From contig NZ_SDPU01000010.1 of the NCBI RefSeq assembly GCF_004168035.1, positions 123,542 to 187,541 on the forward strand: 64,000 bases of DNA, in the 5' to 3' direction. Numbering within the stretch: position 1 is the stretch's first letter; every line of letters starts with the position of its first letter. Positions 37,556 through 46,701 of the stretch are shown here, in pieces. This stretch comes from Nocardioides iriomotensis (lineage in GTDB: Bacteria; Actinomycetota; Actinomycetes; Propionibacteriales; Nocardioidaceae). Below the pieces are notes generated by a model. It saw nothing but the letters and a program-made list of their open reading frames with translations, was not told the DNA's origin and searched no databases. Position numbers and translations under genes: made by a program.

Positions 37556-37697
37556 TCCTGCAGGGTAGGCGGTGCCTCCGACGGTCGCCTCCGACGGCGC
37601 CCGAGGCGTGGCCCGTTCCACATGGCAAGGACGAATACGCCACAATGTGACCTGCACGACCACGGTGCACCCAGCGCCGTGGCGACGAGGAGGAACC

Positions 37698-38375
37698 GTG
37701 GACAACGACGTACTTCGCCAGGCCCCCCTGTTCAGCGCGCTGGACGACGAGGCCGCGACCGCCCTGAGGGCCTCGATGGCCGACTCGCGGCTGCGGCGGG
37801 GTGAGGTCCTGTTCCACGAGGGCGACGAGGGCGACAAGCTCTACATCGTCACCGACGGCAAGGTGAAGCTCGGCCGCACCTCCTCCGACGGCCGCGAGAA
37901 CCTCCTCGCCATCCTCGGCCCCGGCCAGATGTTCGGCGAGCTGTCGCTGTTCGACCCGGGCCCGCGGTCCGCGACCGTCACCGCCGTCACCGACACCGCC
38001 TTCCTGTCGCTGTCCCACGAGGACCTGCTGCGCTGGCTCGAGGGCCGCCCCGGCGTCGCCCGCGGCCTGCTCGCCCAGCTCGCCGGCCGGCTGCGCAAGG
38101 CCAACGACGTCGTCGCCGACCTGGTGTTCTCCGACGTCCCCGGCCGCGTCGCGAAGGCGCTCCTCGACCTCGCCGACCGGTTCGGCCGCACCGCCGACGA
38201 CGGCATCCACGTGCACCACGACCTCACCCAGGAGGAGCTCGCCCAGCTCGTCGGCGCCTCCCGCGAGACGGTCAACAAGGCGCTCGCCGACTTCGCCTCG
38301 CGCGGCTGGCTGCGCCTCGAGCCACGCTCGGTCGTGATCATGGACGTCGAGCGGATGTCGCGCCGCGCGCGCTGA
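37698..38375 (+). CDS. crp: Crp-family transcription regulator (cAMP receptor protein)
   Basis: The 225-residue protein has an N-terminal cyclic-nucleotide-binding domain, with [20 protein letters not shown] as the phosphate-binding cassette, a long dimer helix and a C-terminal [23 protein letters not shown]. The length matches mycobacterial Crp (Rv3676). The GTG at 37698 has a very strong GAGGAGG site. A TGTGA half-site at 37646-37650 in its own leader hints at autoregulation, but the second half-site is not intact. Confidence 0.95.
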   Translation: MDNDVLRQAPLFSALDDEAATALRASMADSRLRRGEVLFHEGDEGDKLYIVTDGKVKLGRTSSDGRENLLAILGPGQMFGELSLFDPGPRSATVTAVTDTAFLSLSHEDLLRWLEGRPGVARGLLAQLAGRLRKANDVVADLVFSDVPGRVAKALLDLADRFGRTADDGIHVHHDLTQEELAQLVGASRETVNKALADFASRGWLRLEPRSVVIMDVERMSRRAR

Positions 38376-38387
38376 CTCCCGCCTGTC

Positions 38388-38413
38388 GGGGTCCCTGGTT
38401 CACCAGGGACCCC
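38388..38413. terminator. Bidirectional terminator between crp and MBL genes
   Basis: GGGGTCCCTGGT (38388-38399) and ACCAGGGACCCC (38402-38413) pair perfectly. The convergent genes crp and MBL end on either side. Confidence 0.7.
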
Positions 38414-38451
38414 TGCACTTCCAGGGCGGTACAACACCCGGGAAGTGCAGG
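38412..38451. repeat. Second inverted repeat with tandem GGGAAG motif
   Basis: CCTGCACTTCC (38412-38422) pairs with GGAAGTGCAGG (38441-38451). The arm motif CCCGGGAAG recurs right after it at 38457-38465. It abuts the crp terminator and looks like a small dispersed repeat or second terminator. Confidence 0.55.
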
Positions 38452-38466
38452 ACTTGCCCGGGAAGC

Positions 38467-39252
38467 TCAGCCGCGCAGGTACTCGATCTGGGCGCGCACG
38501 CTCAGCTCGGCGGCGCCCCAGAGCACCGGGTCCACGTCGACGTACACCGTCTCCACGACCCGCCGGGCGAGCGTCTCCGCCGGCTCGTCGTCGACCCGCT
38601 CCAGCGCAGCGCGCACCTGGTCGAGCCGCTCGCGCCGGTGGGCGAGGTAGAAGTCGAGCGCACCGAGCGCGTCGTCGATGACCGGGCCGTGGCCGGGCCA
38701 GACCCGGGTGACCTCCTGCGCCTCGGCCAGGGCGTGCAGCCGCTGCAGCGAGTCGAGGTAGGCGCCGAGCTTGCCGTCGGGGTGCGCCACGACCGTCGTG
38801 CCGCGGCCCAGGACGGTGTCGCCGGTCAGCACGGCACGCTCCTGCGGCAGCACGAACGACAGCGAGTCGGAGGTGTGGCCGGGCGTGCCGACGACGTGCA
38901 GCTCGAGCCCGTCGACCGCGACCACGTCGCCGTCGTGCAGGCCCTCGGAGCCCAAGCGGTGCTGGGGATCGAGCGCGCGGACGCCGCAGCCGACGCGCTC
39001 GGCGAACGTGCGGGCGGCTTCGGAGTGGTCGAGGTGGCCGTGCGTGAGGAGTACGGCGGCGACATCACCGGCGACGTCGGCGACCCGGTCGAGGTGCTCG
39101 ACGATCTCGGGCCCGGGGTCGATCACGATCGAGCGGCGGCCGTCGGGCTCGCGGAGCACCCAGGTGTTCGTGCCGTCGAGCGTCATCATGTTCGGGTTCG
39201 GCGCGAGCACGCAGGTCGCGCGGTCGCCGAACGTGCCGCCGGTCCAGCTCAT
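38467..39252 (-). CDS. Metallo-beta-lactamase-fold hydrolase
   Basis: The 261-residue protein has the metal-binding motif LLTHGHLDHSEAA, later ligands in GTPGHTSDSLSF and TGDTVLG, and a terminal WPGHGPV. This places it with the glyoxalase-II/LACTB2-like MBL proteins; the substrate is unknown. The ATG at 39252 overlaps the upstream Nudix gene by 4 bp. Rv3677c in M. tuberculosis is the positional counterpart, next to crp. Confidence 0.9.
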   Translation of the reverse strand: MSWTGGTFGDRATCVLAPNPNMMTLDGTNTWVLREPDGRRSIVIDPGPEIVEHLDRVADVAGDVAAVLLTHGHLDHSEAARTFAERVGCGVRALDPQHRLGSEGLHDGDVVAVDGLELHVVGTPGHTSDSLSFVLPQERAVLTGDTVLGRGTTVVAHPDGKLGAYLDSLQRLHALAEAQEVTRVWPGHGPVIDDALGALDFYLAHRRERLDQVRAALERVDDEPAETLARRVVETVYVDVDPVLWGAAELSVRAQIEYLRG

Positions 39253-40103
39253 CGTCCGCGCGCCGCGACCAGCGGTTCGAGATCGGGCGGCATCGAGAGC
39301 ACGAAGTCCTCGCCGTCGGCGACCACCTCGGGCATGAACATCTCGACCTCCCGGCCGCGGGCGGCGGCCAGCACCTCGTCGGGCGTCGTGGACTGACCGA
39401 CCTCCAGGCAGGTGAGGTACGTCGGGGGCAGCATGAACAGGTCCTGCCGCTCCACCGCCTCGACCGCGGACAGCGCGAGCATCCATGTGACCTGGTCGGA
39501 CTCGGTCGACACGTCGCGGGTGCGCTGGCCGTCGGGCAGCACCGCGACGAAGAACCACGTGCGGTAGCGGCGCGGCTCGAACACCGGCGTCAGCCAGCCG
39601 GACCAGGCGCCGAGCAGGTCCGTGCGCAGCACCAGGCCGCGCCGCTCGAGCAGCTCGGTGAGCGCCAGCTGCCGGCTCTCCAGCGCCTTGCGGTCCGCCT
39701 CCCAGTCGTCACGGGTCACGTCCGCGACGACGTCGTCGGCCGACGTTCCCGCCAGCAGGACGCCGGACTCCTCGAACGTCTCGCGCACGGCGGCGCACAC
39801 CAGGGCCCGGGCGAGGTGCTCGTCGTCGACACCGAGACGGGCGGCCCACTCGGCGGGCGTCGGACCGGCCCAGGCCACGGAGGCGTCGAAGTCCCGGTCG
39901 TCGACGCCGCCACCGGGGAACACGCACATCCCGGCGGCGAACGCCATCGACGTCTGCCGGCGCAGCAGGTACACGGACGGGCCGTCCGAGCCGGGCCGCA
40001 TCAGGACGACCGTGGCCGCGTTGCGCGGCGTGGCCGGCTCTGCGGTGCCGTCGGCGTACGACCGCGCCTGCGCGACCAGCTGCTCCGGCAGCGGGAGCCT
40101 CAT
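39249..40103 (-). CDS. Nudix hydrolase with long insertion in the Nudix motif
   Basis: The 284-residue protein has the N-terminal Nudix strand FAAGMCVFPGGGVDDRDF and the catalytic helix AAVRETFEESGVLL, but about 35 residues lie between the GGG and REtxEExG halves, like the NUDT19 subgroup. The enzyme probably still binds metal with the Glu residues of EESG; the substrate (CoA derivatives in NUDT19) is a guess. It overlaps the MBL gene by 4 bp and sits 3 bp after the RidA stop. Confidence 0.85.
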   Translation of the reverse strand: MRLPLPEQLVAQARSYADGTAEPATPRNAATVVLMRPGSDGPSVYLLRRQTSMAFAAGMCVFPGGGVDDRDFDASVAWAGPTPAEWAARLGVDDEHLARALVCAAVRETFEESGVLLAGTSADDVVADVTRDDWEADRKALESRQLALTELLERRGLVLRTDLLGAWSGWLTPVFEPRRYRTWFFVAVLPDGQRTRDVSTESDQVTWMLALSAVEAVERQDLFMLPPTYLTCLEVGQSTTPDEVLAAARGREVEMFMPEVVADGEDFVLSMPPDLEPLVAARGR

Positions 40104-40106
40104 GGC

Positions 40107-40577
40107 TCAGACCTCGACGATGAGCTCGACCTCGACGGGCGCGTCGAGCGGCAGCACCGGGACGCCGACCGCGGAACGCGCGTGCTGGCCGGCCTCGGCG
40201 AACACGTCGCCGAACAGCTCGGACGCGCCGTTGGCGATGCCCGGCTGCCCGGTGAAGTCGGGTGTCGAGGCGACGAACGCGACCACCTTGACGATCCGCT
40301 TCACCTGCGAGAGGTCACCGATCTCGGCCCGGACCGCGGCGATCGCGTTGAGCGCGCACTGCCGCGCGCACTCCACTGCCTCCTCGGGGGTGACCTCGCC
40401 GCCGACCTTCCCGGTCGTGATCAGCTGGCCATCGCGCATCGGGAGCTGGCCGGACGTGAAGACGTAGCTGCCGGTGCGGACGGCGGGGATGTACGCCGCC
40501 ACCGGCTTGGCCACCTCCGGGACGCTGAGGCCGAGCGACGCGAGGCGCTCCTCGGGGGTGCTGCCCTCCACGGCCAT
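40107..40577 (-). CDS. RidA/YjgF family protein
   Basis: The 156-residue protein matches the RidA superfamily, whose members hydrolyse reactive enamine/imine intermediates. Visible family elements are YVFTSGQLPMRDGQL, ECARQCALNAIAAVRAEIG and the C-terminal PVEVELIVEV. It starts at ATG 40577, overlapping the DUF4177 stop by 1 bp (TGATG). M. tuberculosis Rv3678c is the positional match. Whether the catalytic arginine of true RidA is present was not resolved. Confidence 0.88.
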   Translation of the reverse strand: MAVEGSTPEERLASLGLSVPEVAKPVAAYIPAVRTGSYVFTSGQLPMRDGQLITTGKVGGEVTPEEAVECARQCALNAIAAVRAEIGDLSQVKRIVKVVAFVASTPDFTGQPGIANGASELFGDVFAEAGQHARSAVGVPVLPLDAPVEVELIVEV

Positions 40578-40741
40578 CACTGCACCGGCCGCTTGAAGTA
40601 GGCGACGAGGTTCTCGGGGTTCATCCCGGGCACGATCTGCACGAGCTCCCAACCGTCCTGGCCGAAGTTGTCGAGGATCTGCTTGGTCGCGTGCACCAGC
40701 ACCGGCGCGGTGAGGTACTCCCACTTTGTCGTTGCGCTCAT
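40577..40741 (-). CDS. DUF4177 small protein
   Basis: This 54-residue protein (start MSATTKWEYLTAPVLVHATK) has the DUF4177 pattern, a small alpha/beta fold with WELV and KRP near the C terminus. It begins at ATG 40741, 7 bp after TAGGGT (minus strand), so probably is leaderless. It is translationally coupled to RidA. Function is unknown; the pair is conserved in actinobacteria. Confidence 0.85.
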   Translation of the reverse strand: MSATTKWEYLTAPVLVHATKQILDNFGQDGWELVQIVPGMNPENLVAYFKRPVQ

Positions 40742-40748
40742 GGGGCCG

Positions 40749-40771
40749 ACCCTAGTGCGTACGGATACCGT
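40749..40771. promoter_or_regulatory. Back-to-back leaderless promoters
   Basis: TAGGGT on the minus strand (40754-40749) lies 7 bp before ATG 40741. TACCGT on the plus strand (40766-40771) lies 7 bp before GTG 40779. The two divergent genes share a 37-bp intergenic region, so their -35 regions overlap. Confidence 0.45.
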
Positions 40772-40778
40772 CTCCCCC

Positions 40779-41546
40779 GTGGCCCAGCCCTCCGACAGCG
40801 TGCTCGACCGCGCGGCCGCGCTGCCCGACGCGGTCGTCCGGTACGCCGACCACGCCGACGGCGTCGTCGACCTGCACCTCCCGGCCGGGCCCGGCCCGCA
40901 CCCGCTGGTGGTCACGCTCCACGGCGGCTTCTGGAAGCAGGCCTACGACCGGCGGCACCAGCGCCCCCTCGCTCGGGACCTCGTGACGGCCGGCGTCGTG
41001 GTGGCCGCGCCGGAGTACCGCCGGGTCGGCGGCGCCGGCGGCTGGCCGATGACCGGTGACGACGTGCTCGCCGCGTTCCGTGCGCTGCCCGCCCTGCTGG
41101 ACGGCCTCGGCGTCGCCACTTCGTCGGTGACCGTCACGGGCCATTCCGCCGGCGGCCACCTCGTGCTGTGGCTCGTGTCGCAGGTGCCCGGCATCGACCG
41201 CGTCGTGGCGCTCGCACCCGTGGCCGACCTCGCCGCGGCCGCGCGCGACGGGTTGGGCGACGGCGCGGCCCAGGCGTTGCTGGGTGGGTCGCCGACCGAC
41301 GTACCGGATGCGTACGCCGCGGCGGATCCCCTGCGCCTGCTGGGCTCTGCCGATCCCGGCACCCACATCACCGTGCTGCACGGCACGTCCGACGACGTCG
41401 TACCCGTCGGTCAGGCGCACGCGCTCGCGGACCGCCACGCGCGCGTCGAGGTCGTCGCGCTCGACTGCGGTCACTTCGAGGTCATCGACCCGGGCTCCGC
41501 CGTGTGGCCCACGGTCAGGCGGTCCTTGCTCGGAGGTGCGCCGTGA
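40779..41546 (+). CDS. Alpha/beta hydrolase (esterase/kynurenine-formamidase-like)
   Basis: The 255-residue hydrolase has an HGGFW oxyanion-hole motif, nucleophile elbow TGHSAGGHLV, acid in LHGTSDDVVPVG and catalytic His in DCGHFEVIDP, the pattern of acetyl-esterase and kynurenine formamidase-like enzymes. The GTG at 40779 follows TACCGT by 7 bp. Its stop overlaps the start of the downstream histidine kinase (GTGA), so it may be regulated with the two-component/ABC block. Confidence 0.87.
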   Translation: MAQPSDSVLDRAAALPDAVVRYADHADGVVDLHLPAGPGPHPLVVTLHGGFWKQAYDRRHQRPLARDLVTAGVVVAAPEYRRVGGAGGWPMTGDDVLAAFRALPALLDGLGVATSSVTVTGHSAGGHLVLWLVSQVPGIDRVVALAPVADLAAAARDGLGDGAAQALLGGSPTDVPDAYAAADPLRLLGSADPGTHITVLHGTSDDVVPVGQAHALADRHARVEVVALDCGHFEVIDPGSAVWPTVRRSLLGGAP

Positions 41547-42727
41547 CCACGACGGTGCCGTGGACGGGCCGGATCGCGCCCTGGTCGCCGACCCGCGACA
41601 AGTGGTACGACCGCGCGCTCGTCCTGGCGCTGCTGGTGCCGGCACCGATCATGCTCGGCACGTCGGTGGCGCCGCTCGCCGCCGCGCTCAGCGCCCTGCA
41701 GATCGCGCCGCTGTGGTGGCGACGCGGCCACCCGGACCTCTGCTTCGCCGCGGTCGCCGCGATGATGATCGTCCAGCTGCCGCTCACCGGATCGCCGATC
41801 TGGGGTCAGGTGGCGATGCCGTTCGCGGTCTACTCCGTTGCCGCCTTCTCGACACCGCGCCGGTCGCTCGTGGCCGTTGGCGTGGGCCTGGTGGGTTCCG
41901 TCGTGGGGCCGATCGACTGGACCACCTCCCTGGCGATCGGCGGGCTCTACCCGTTCGTGCTGTTCGTCGGCGCCTGCGCCCTGTCGGTCGTGGCCCCGTG
42001 GGCACTGGGCATGCTCTCCCGAACCCGACGGGCGTACGTCGCCCAGCTGATCGAGCGTGGCGAGCGCATCGAGCGCGAGGCCCTCCAGCGCGCCGAGCTC
42101 GCCGCCTCCGACGAGCGCGCACGGATCGCCCGCGAGATGCACGACGTCGTCGCCCACGGCCTCTCGGTGATGGTCGTGCAGGCGGACGGCGCGCGGTACG
42201 CCGCCGCGTCCGACCCGTCGGCGGCGACCCAGGCGCTCGAGACGATCGGCGACACGGGCCGCGAGTCGTTGACCGAGATGCGCCGCCTGCTCGGGCTCCT
42301 GCGCTCCGACGACAGCCAGACGGCGCTGCGCCCGCAGCCCGGGCTCGTCGACCTGGAGTACCTCCTCGCCGAGGCCTCCGGCGCCGGCATGCACCTGACC
42401 ACCGAGGTCGAGCAGCCGCTGCCCGACGTCTCGCCGGGTGTCGGCCTCACCGTCTACCGCATCGTGCAGGAGTCGCTGACCAACGTGCGCAAGCACGCCG
42501 GTCCCGACCCCCAGGTGCGGGTGGCCGTCCGCCGGCTGGGCGACGGCATCCGGGTCACCGTCGAGGACGACGGGCGCGGCGCGTCGGCCCGCGACGACGG
42601 GCAGGGTCACGGGGTGGTCGGCATGAAGGAACGTGTCGGGGCGGTCGGCGGCTCGCTCGAGGCGGGGCCGCGACCCGGTGGCGGGTTCCGGGTCGAGGCG
42701 CTCGTGCCGGTCGGCGGTGGCCGGTGA
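41543..42727 (+). CDS. NarL-type (HisKA_3) sensor histidine kinase
   Basis: The 394-residue kinase has about five N-terminal transmembrane helices (27-155) without a large outer domain. The HisKA_3 domain follows, with phosphoacceptor in REMHDVVAHGLSVMVVQ (His200), the HATPase segment IVQESLTNVRKHAG and VEDDGRGA, and GVVGMKERVGAVGG. This class senses envelope stress or membrane-active compounds and pairs with LuxR-type regulators. It overlaps both the esterase and its regulator. Confidence 0.92.
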   Translation: MTTTVPWTGRIAPWSPTRDKWYDRALVLALLVPAPIMLGTSVAPLAAALSALQIAPLWWRRGHPDLCFAAVAAMMIVQLPLTGSPIWGQVAMPFAVYSVAAFSTPRRSLVAVGVGLVGSVVGPIDWTTSLAIGGLYPFVLFVGACALSVVAPWALGMLSRTRRAYVAQLIERGERIEREALQRAELAASDERARIAREMHDVVAHGLSVMVVQADGARYAAASDPSAATQALETIGDTGRESLTEMRRLLGLLRSDDSQTALRPQPGLVDLEYLLAEASGAGMHLTTEVEQPLPDVSPGVGLTVYRIVQESLTNVRKHAGPDPQVRVAVRRLGDGIRVTVEDDGRGASARDDGQGHGVVGMKERVGAVGGSLEAGPRPGGGFRVEALVPVGGGR

Positions 42728-43383
42728 CGACACCGATCCGGGTCCTCCTCGTCGACGACCAGGCGCTGGTGCGCGCCGGGTTCAAGATGCTCGTGGACAG
42801 CCAGCCCGACATGGAGGTCGTCGGCGAGGCCGGCGACGGCGGCGAGGCCACCTCCCTGGTCGCGTCGACCGACGCCGACGTGGTTCTCATGGACGTGCGG
42901 ATGCCGCGCGTCGACGGCGTCGAGGCCACCGGCGCGATCACCCGCCGCGGCGAGACGCCGCGGGTGATCGTGCTGACGACGTTCGACCTCGACGAGTACG
43001 CCTTCGCCGCGATCAAGGCCGGCGCCTCCGCGTTCCTGCTCAAGGACGCGCCGCCCGCCGACCTGCTCAGCGCCATCCGCTCGGTGCACTCCGGCGACGC
43101 GGTGGTCGCACCGAGCACCACGCGGCGGTTGCTCGAGCACTTCGCCGCCGCGCAGCCGTCGCCCACGCCGCCCGCGCTGGACGGCCTCACCGAGCGCGAG
43201 GGCGAGGTGCTGCGGCTCGTCGCCCGCGGCCGGTCCAACACCGAGATCGCCGCCGAGCTCGTCGTCGCCGAGGCGACGGTGAAGACGCACGTGGGTCGGA
43301 TTCTCGCCAAGACCGGCACCCGCGACCGGGTGCAGCTCGTCGTGCTCGCCTACGAGTCGGGGCTGGTCTCGCCCGGCTGGTGA
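42724..43383 (+). CDS. NarL/LuxR-family response regulator
   Basis: The 219-residue regulator has a receiver (VVLMDVRMPRVDG, Asp57; conserved Thr/Lys in LLKDAPP) and a C-terminal LuxR HTH (LTEREGEVLRLVARGRSNTE). It starts at GTG 42724, overlapping the kinase stop. The ABC transporter after the 139-bp gap is the probable target, as in LiaSR/DesKR-like modules. Confidence 0.93.
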   Translation: MTTPIRVLLVDDQALVRAGFKMLVDSQPDMEVVGEAGDGGEATSLVASTDADVVLMDVRMPRVDGVEATGAITRRGETPRVIVLTTFDLDEYAFAAIKAGASAFLLKDAPPADLLSAIRSVHSGDAVVAPSTTRRLLEHFAAAQPSPTPPALDGLTEREGEVLRLVARGRSNTEIAAELVVAEATVKTHVGRILAKTGTRDRVQLVVLAYESGLVSPGW

Positions 43384-43509
43384 CGCCCACGCGGCCGGGC
43401 GACGTCATCGCCAGGTCATACCCAGGTCGTACGCCGCCGCGGCCGGTGCGACCTGCGGCGTACCCGAGGTCCACTCCCCAGCGTGACGACGCGGAACCCC
43501 TTGGATTCC

Positions 43510-43515
43510 TAGCGT
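43510..43515 (+). promoter_or_regulatory. -10 element of the ABC transporter operon
   Basis: TAGCGT ends 7 bp before ATG 43523. The surrounding TTCCTAGCGT.GCGACCAT also occurs at 26235-26253 before DUF485/actP, apart from one base. Confidence 0.45.
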
Positions 43516-43522
43516 TGCGACC

Positions 43523-44254
43523 ATGGCACCCACGACCACTCCGCTCACCTTCGAGGCCGCGATCGACCGGCCCCAGTCCGCCGCGTCGACCCGCGGCCTG
43601 ACCCGCACCTACGGCACCGGCGAGACGCGTGTCCACGCCCTCGTCGACGTCGACCTCGATGTTCCGGCCGGCACCTTCACCGCGGTGATGGGGCCGTCGG
43701 GCTCCGGCAAGTCGACCCTGATGCACTGCCTCGCCGGCCTCGACACCCCGACCTCCGGCACGGTCACCGTCGCCGGGGTCGAGATCTCCGGGATGAAGGA
43801 CAACCAGCTGACGGTGTTCCGCCGCGACCACATCGGCTTCGTGTTCCAGGCGTTCAACCTGCTGCCGATGCTCACCGCGAAGCAGAACATCCTGCTGCCG
43901 CTCGAGCTCGCGGGGAGGTCGCCCGACGCCGACTGGCTCGCGCTCGTCGTCGACGTGCTCGGCATCGGCGACCGGCTCCGTCACCGGCCCGACGAGATGT
44001 CCGGCGGCCAGCAGCAGCGCGTCGCGCTCGCCCGCGGCCTCGTCGCCCGGCCGACGCTGCTGTTCGCGGACGAGCCGACCGGAAACCTCGACAGCCACGC
44101 CTCTGCCGAGGTGCTCGGCTTCCTGCGCCGTTCCGTGCGCGAGCTCGGCCAGACCGTCGTCATGGTCACGCACGACCCGGACGCGGCGGCGTACGCCGAC
44201 CACCTGGTCCGCATCGAGGACGGCCGTGTCGCGAGCCAGGGGCCGGTGGCCTGA
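43523..44254 (+). CDS. ABC transporter ATP-binding protein (MacB/LolD type)
   Basis: The 243-residue ATPase has Walker A MGPSGSGKSTLMH, Q-loop FVFQAFNLLPML, signature MSGGQQQRVALAR, Walker B LLFADEPTGNLDS and His in VTHDPDAAAYA. The type pairs with FtsX-like permeases and exports peptides, lipids or drugs, or signals to a kinase. An N-terminal extension of about 20 residues precedes the core. It overlaps the permease by 1 bp. Confidence 0.94.
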   Translation: MAPTTTPLTFEAAIDRPQSAASTRGLTRTYGTGETRVHALVDVDLDVPAGTFTAVMGPSGSGKSTLMHCLAGLDTPTSGTVTVAGVEISGMKDNQLTVFRRDHIGFVFQAFNLLPMLTAKQNILLPLELAGRSPDADWLALVVDVLGIGDRLRHRPDEMSGGQQQRVALARGLVARPTLLFADEPTGNLDSHASAEVLGFLRRSVRELGQTVVMVTHDPDAAAYADHLVRIEDGRVASQGPVA

Positions 44255-46695
44255 TGCGCGAGGTCACCCTCGCCTCCGTGCGCGTCTACGCGCGGAGGTA
44301 CGTCGCGGCGGTCGTCGCCGTGACGCTGGCCGTGGCGTTCATCGTGACGACCAACGCGCTGACGTCGGCCACCAAGGCCGGCCTGGTCGCGGACCTCGGG
44401 GCGTCGTTCGCGGGTGCGGAGGTCGTCGTCACCGGTGCCGGCAGCGTCGGGAACGCCGCCAGGCTGGTCGACACCGCCGACGCGGCCGGTGGCCGGGCCG
44501 CCGTCAACGCGCTCACGTGGACCAGCGCCTCCGTCGACGGGCACGTGATCGCCGACGACGCCGAGATCGGCACCATCGCGTCCGGAGCGGCGACGGGCCT
44601 GCGCTGGCAGACCCTCGTCGACGGCGCGTACCCGGGCCCCGGCGAGGTCGCCGTCGACGAGCAGGAGGCGACGGCCCGCGGCATCGCGGTCGGGGACACC
44701 GTCACCCTCGGCAGCGGCAAGGACGCGCTCGAGCTCGCCGTCAGCGGCACCGTCGACTCGTCCACGGGCCCGCACGGTGCCTCGGCCTACGTGACCTGGC
44801 CCGACTTCGCGGTCGTCGGGAGCACCGGCATCGTCCACGACGTCGTGGCGCGCGGCGTCTCCGTCGACGACCTCGACGCCGCGCTCCCACAGCGGTACGG
44901 CGTGCAACCCGTCGACGACTTCCTCGCGACCGCCCAGAAGGAGATGACGCGTGGCGTCGACGTGATCGCGGTGATGCTGCTGGTGTTCGCGTCGATCGCG
45001 CTGTTCGTCTCGGTGCTCGTCATCGCCAACACGTTCACGGTGCTGCTCGCGCAGCGGCAGCGTGACTTCGCGCTGCTGCGCTGCGTCGGCGCGACCCGCC
45101 GGCAGGTGCTGCGCGCGGTGCGGCTCGAGGCGCTGCTGGTCGGCGCCGGCTCCGCGACGCTCGGCCTCCTCGTGGGCACGCTCTTCGGCCACGGGCTCGT
45201 GGCGGCTGCGTCCGCGCTGTTCCCGGCGGTGCCGGTCGGCGCCGTCGAGCTGTCCCCGGTCTGGCTCGGAGGCGGCTGGCTGCTGGGGGTGCTCGTCACG
45301 CTGAGCGCGTCGCTGCTGCCGGCCCGGCGCGGCAGCCGGGTCGCGCCCCTCGCCGCGCTGCGTCCCGACCACGCCGTCGTGGTGCGCTCGCGCGCCGGCC
45401 GCGGGCGGATCGCGCTGGCCGCGCTCGCCCTCTGGGTCGGCTCCGCGCTGCTCTGGCTCTCGATCACCTCGCACCAGCTCGCCCCGATGCTCGCCGGCGG
45501 CTTCGTGTCGTTCGTCGGCATCCTGCTGCTCGGCCCGATCGTCGTGCCGCTGGCCATCCGGCTCGTCGGCGTCGTCCTCGGCCGGGTCGCCGGGACCGCG
45601 GGACGTCTCGCGGTGGCGAACGCGGTCCGCAACCCCCGCCGTACCGCCGCCACGACGGCGTCCCTCCTCGTCGGCGTCACGCTGATCACCGGGATGGTCG
45701 TCGGGATGGCGACGATCCGGACGAACGTCGACCAGGAGATGGACCAGCAGTACCCGCTCGACCTGACGCTCACCGGCAGCCAGGTGCTGGACGGCGGCCT
45801 CGCCGACGACGTCCGCGCCATCGCCGGCGTCGAGGCGGTGCAGCCCGTCGGCGGCGGGACCGTCGAGCTCCGCGGCAAGGGCCTCGACCTCGGCGCCACG
45901 ACGGTCCTCGCGCCGCCCTCCGACGTACGCGGGATCGTCCGCGGCGACCACGCGTTCGTCCACCCGGGGCCCGACGAGGTCTACCTGCCGTGGGAGGCCT
46001 ACAACGCCAGCGGGTACAGCGAGGGCATGACCGTCGCGGCCGTCGTCGACGGCGAGAAGACGGTGCTGAAGGCTCGCGTGGCGGACGGCATCGGCGACGT
46101 GGCGGTCGTCGCGCCCGAGACGCTCGACGGGCTGGTCACGTCGACGGCGGAACGCGCCCTCTGGATCCGCGTCGACGACGGGGCGGACGCCGAGGACGTC
46201 ACCGGCGCGCTGGCCGCCCTGGCCCGCGCGACCGACACCGAGGCCTCGGGCGGCTTCCCGGACCGGGCCTGGGTCGACCTGCAGCTCGACGTCATGCTCG
46301 GCGCGGTCGTCGCGATGCTCGCCGTCGGCGTGGTGATCGCCGTGGTCGGCGTCGGCTCGACGCTCGGGCTGTCGGTCCTCGAACGCACCCGCGAGCACGC
46401 CCTGCTCCGCGCGCTCGGCCTCACCCGCCGCCGGCTCCGGTTCACCCTCTCGGCCGAGGCGGTCCTGCTGGCCGGCGTGGCCGGCGTGCTGGGCGCGGCG
46501 CTCGGCACGGTCTACGCGTGGATCGGCGTCGAGGCGGTCGTCGGCGAGGCGATCGGCCAGGTGTCGCTGGTCGTGCCGTGGGCGCAGGTCGTGCTGGTCG
46601 CGGTCGCCGCTGCCGTCGCGGGACTCCTCGCGGGCGTGCTGCCGTCCCGCCGCGCGGCCACGGTCTCGCCCGCGGCCGGCCTCGCGGCCGACTGA
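44254..46695 (+). CDS. FtsX-family ABC transporter permease
   Basis: The 813-residue permease has two copies of the FtsX unit. Each has a long extracytoplasmic region after an N-terminal helix and a group of three helices: the first ends in ALLRCVGATRRQVLRAV, the second in ALLRALGLTRRRLRFTL. An outer MacB-like domain lies between helix 1 and 2. Transport direction is export or mechanotransmission, inferred from family. A dispersed 55-bp repeat starts 6 bp after the stop and may end the transcript. Confidence 0.92.
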   Translation: MREVTLASVRVYARRYVAAVVAVTLAVAFIVTTNALTSATKAGLVADLGASFAGAEVVVTGAGSVGNAARLVDTADAAGGRAAVNALTWTSASVDGHVIADDAEIGTIASGAATGLRWQTLVDGAYPGPGEVAVDEQEATARGIAVGDTVTLGSGKDALELAVSGTVDSSTGPHGASAYVTWPDFAVVGSTGIVHDVVARGVSVDDLDAALPQRYGVQPVDDFLATAQKEMTRGVDVIAVMLLVFASIALFVSVLVIANTFTVLLAQRQRDFALLRCVGATRRQVLRAVRLEALLVGAGSATLGLLVGTLFGHGLVAAASALFPAVPVGAVELSPVWLGGGWLLGVLVTLSASLLPARRGSRVAPLAALRPDHAVVVRSRAGRGRIALAALALWVGSALLWLSITSHQLAPMLAGGFVSFVGILLLGPIVVPLAIRLVGVVLGRVAGTAGRLAVANAVRNPRRTAATTASLLVGVTLITGMVVGMATIRTNVDQEMDQQYPLDLTLTGSQVLDGGLADDVRAIAGVEAVQPVGGGTVELRGKGLDLGATTVLAPPSDVRGIVRGDHAFVHPGPDEVYLPWEAYNASGYSEGMTVAAVVDGEKTVLKARVADGIGDVAVVAPETLDGLVTSTAERALWIRVDDGADAEDVTGALAALARATDTEASGGFPDRAWVDLQLDVMLGAVVAMLAVGVVIAVVGVGSTLGLSVLERTREHALLRALGLTRRRLRFTLSAEAVLLAGVAGVLGAALGTVYAWIGVEAVVGEAIGQVSLVVPWAQVVLVAVAAAVAGLLAGVLPSRRAATVSPAAGLAAD

Positions 46696-46701
46696 GCCCG
46701 C

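Noticed and set aside
37640..37665. Full Crp binding site upstream of crp
   Set aside because: Only the TGTGA half is present (37646-37650). The expected TCACA half is not intact.
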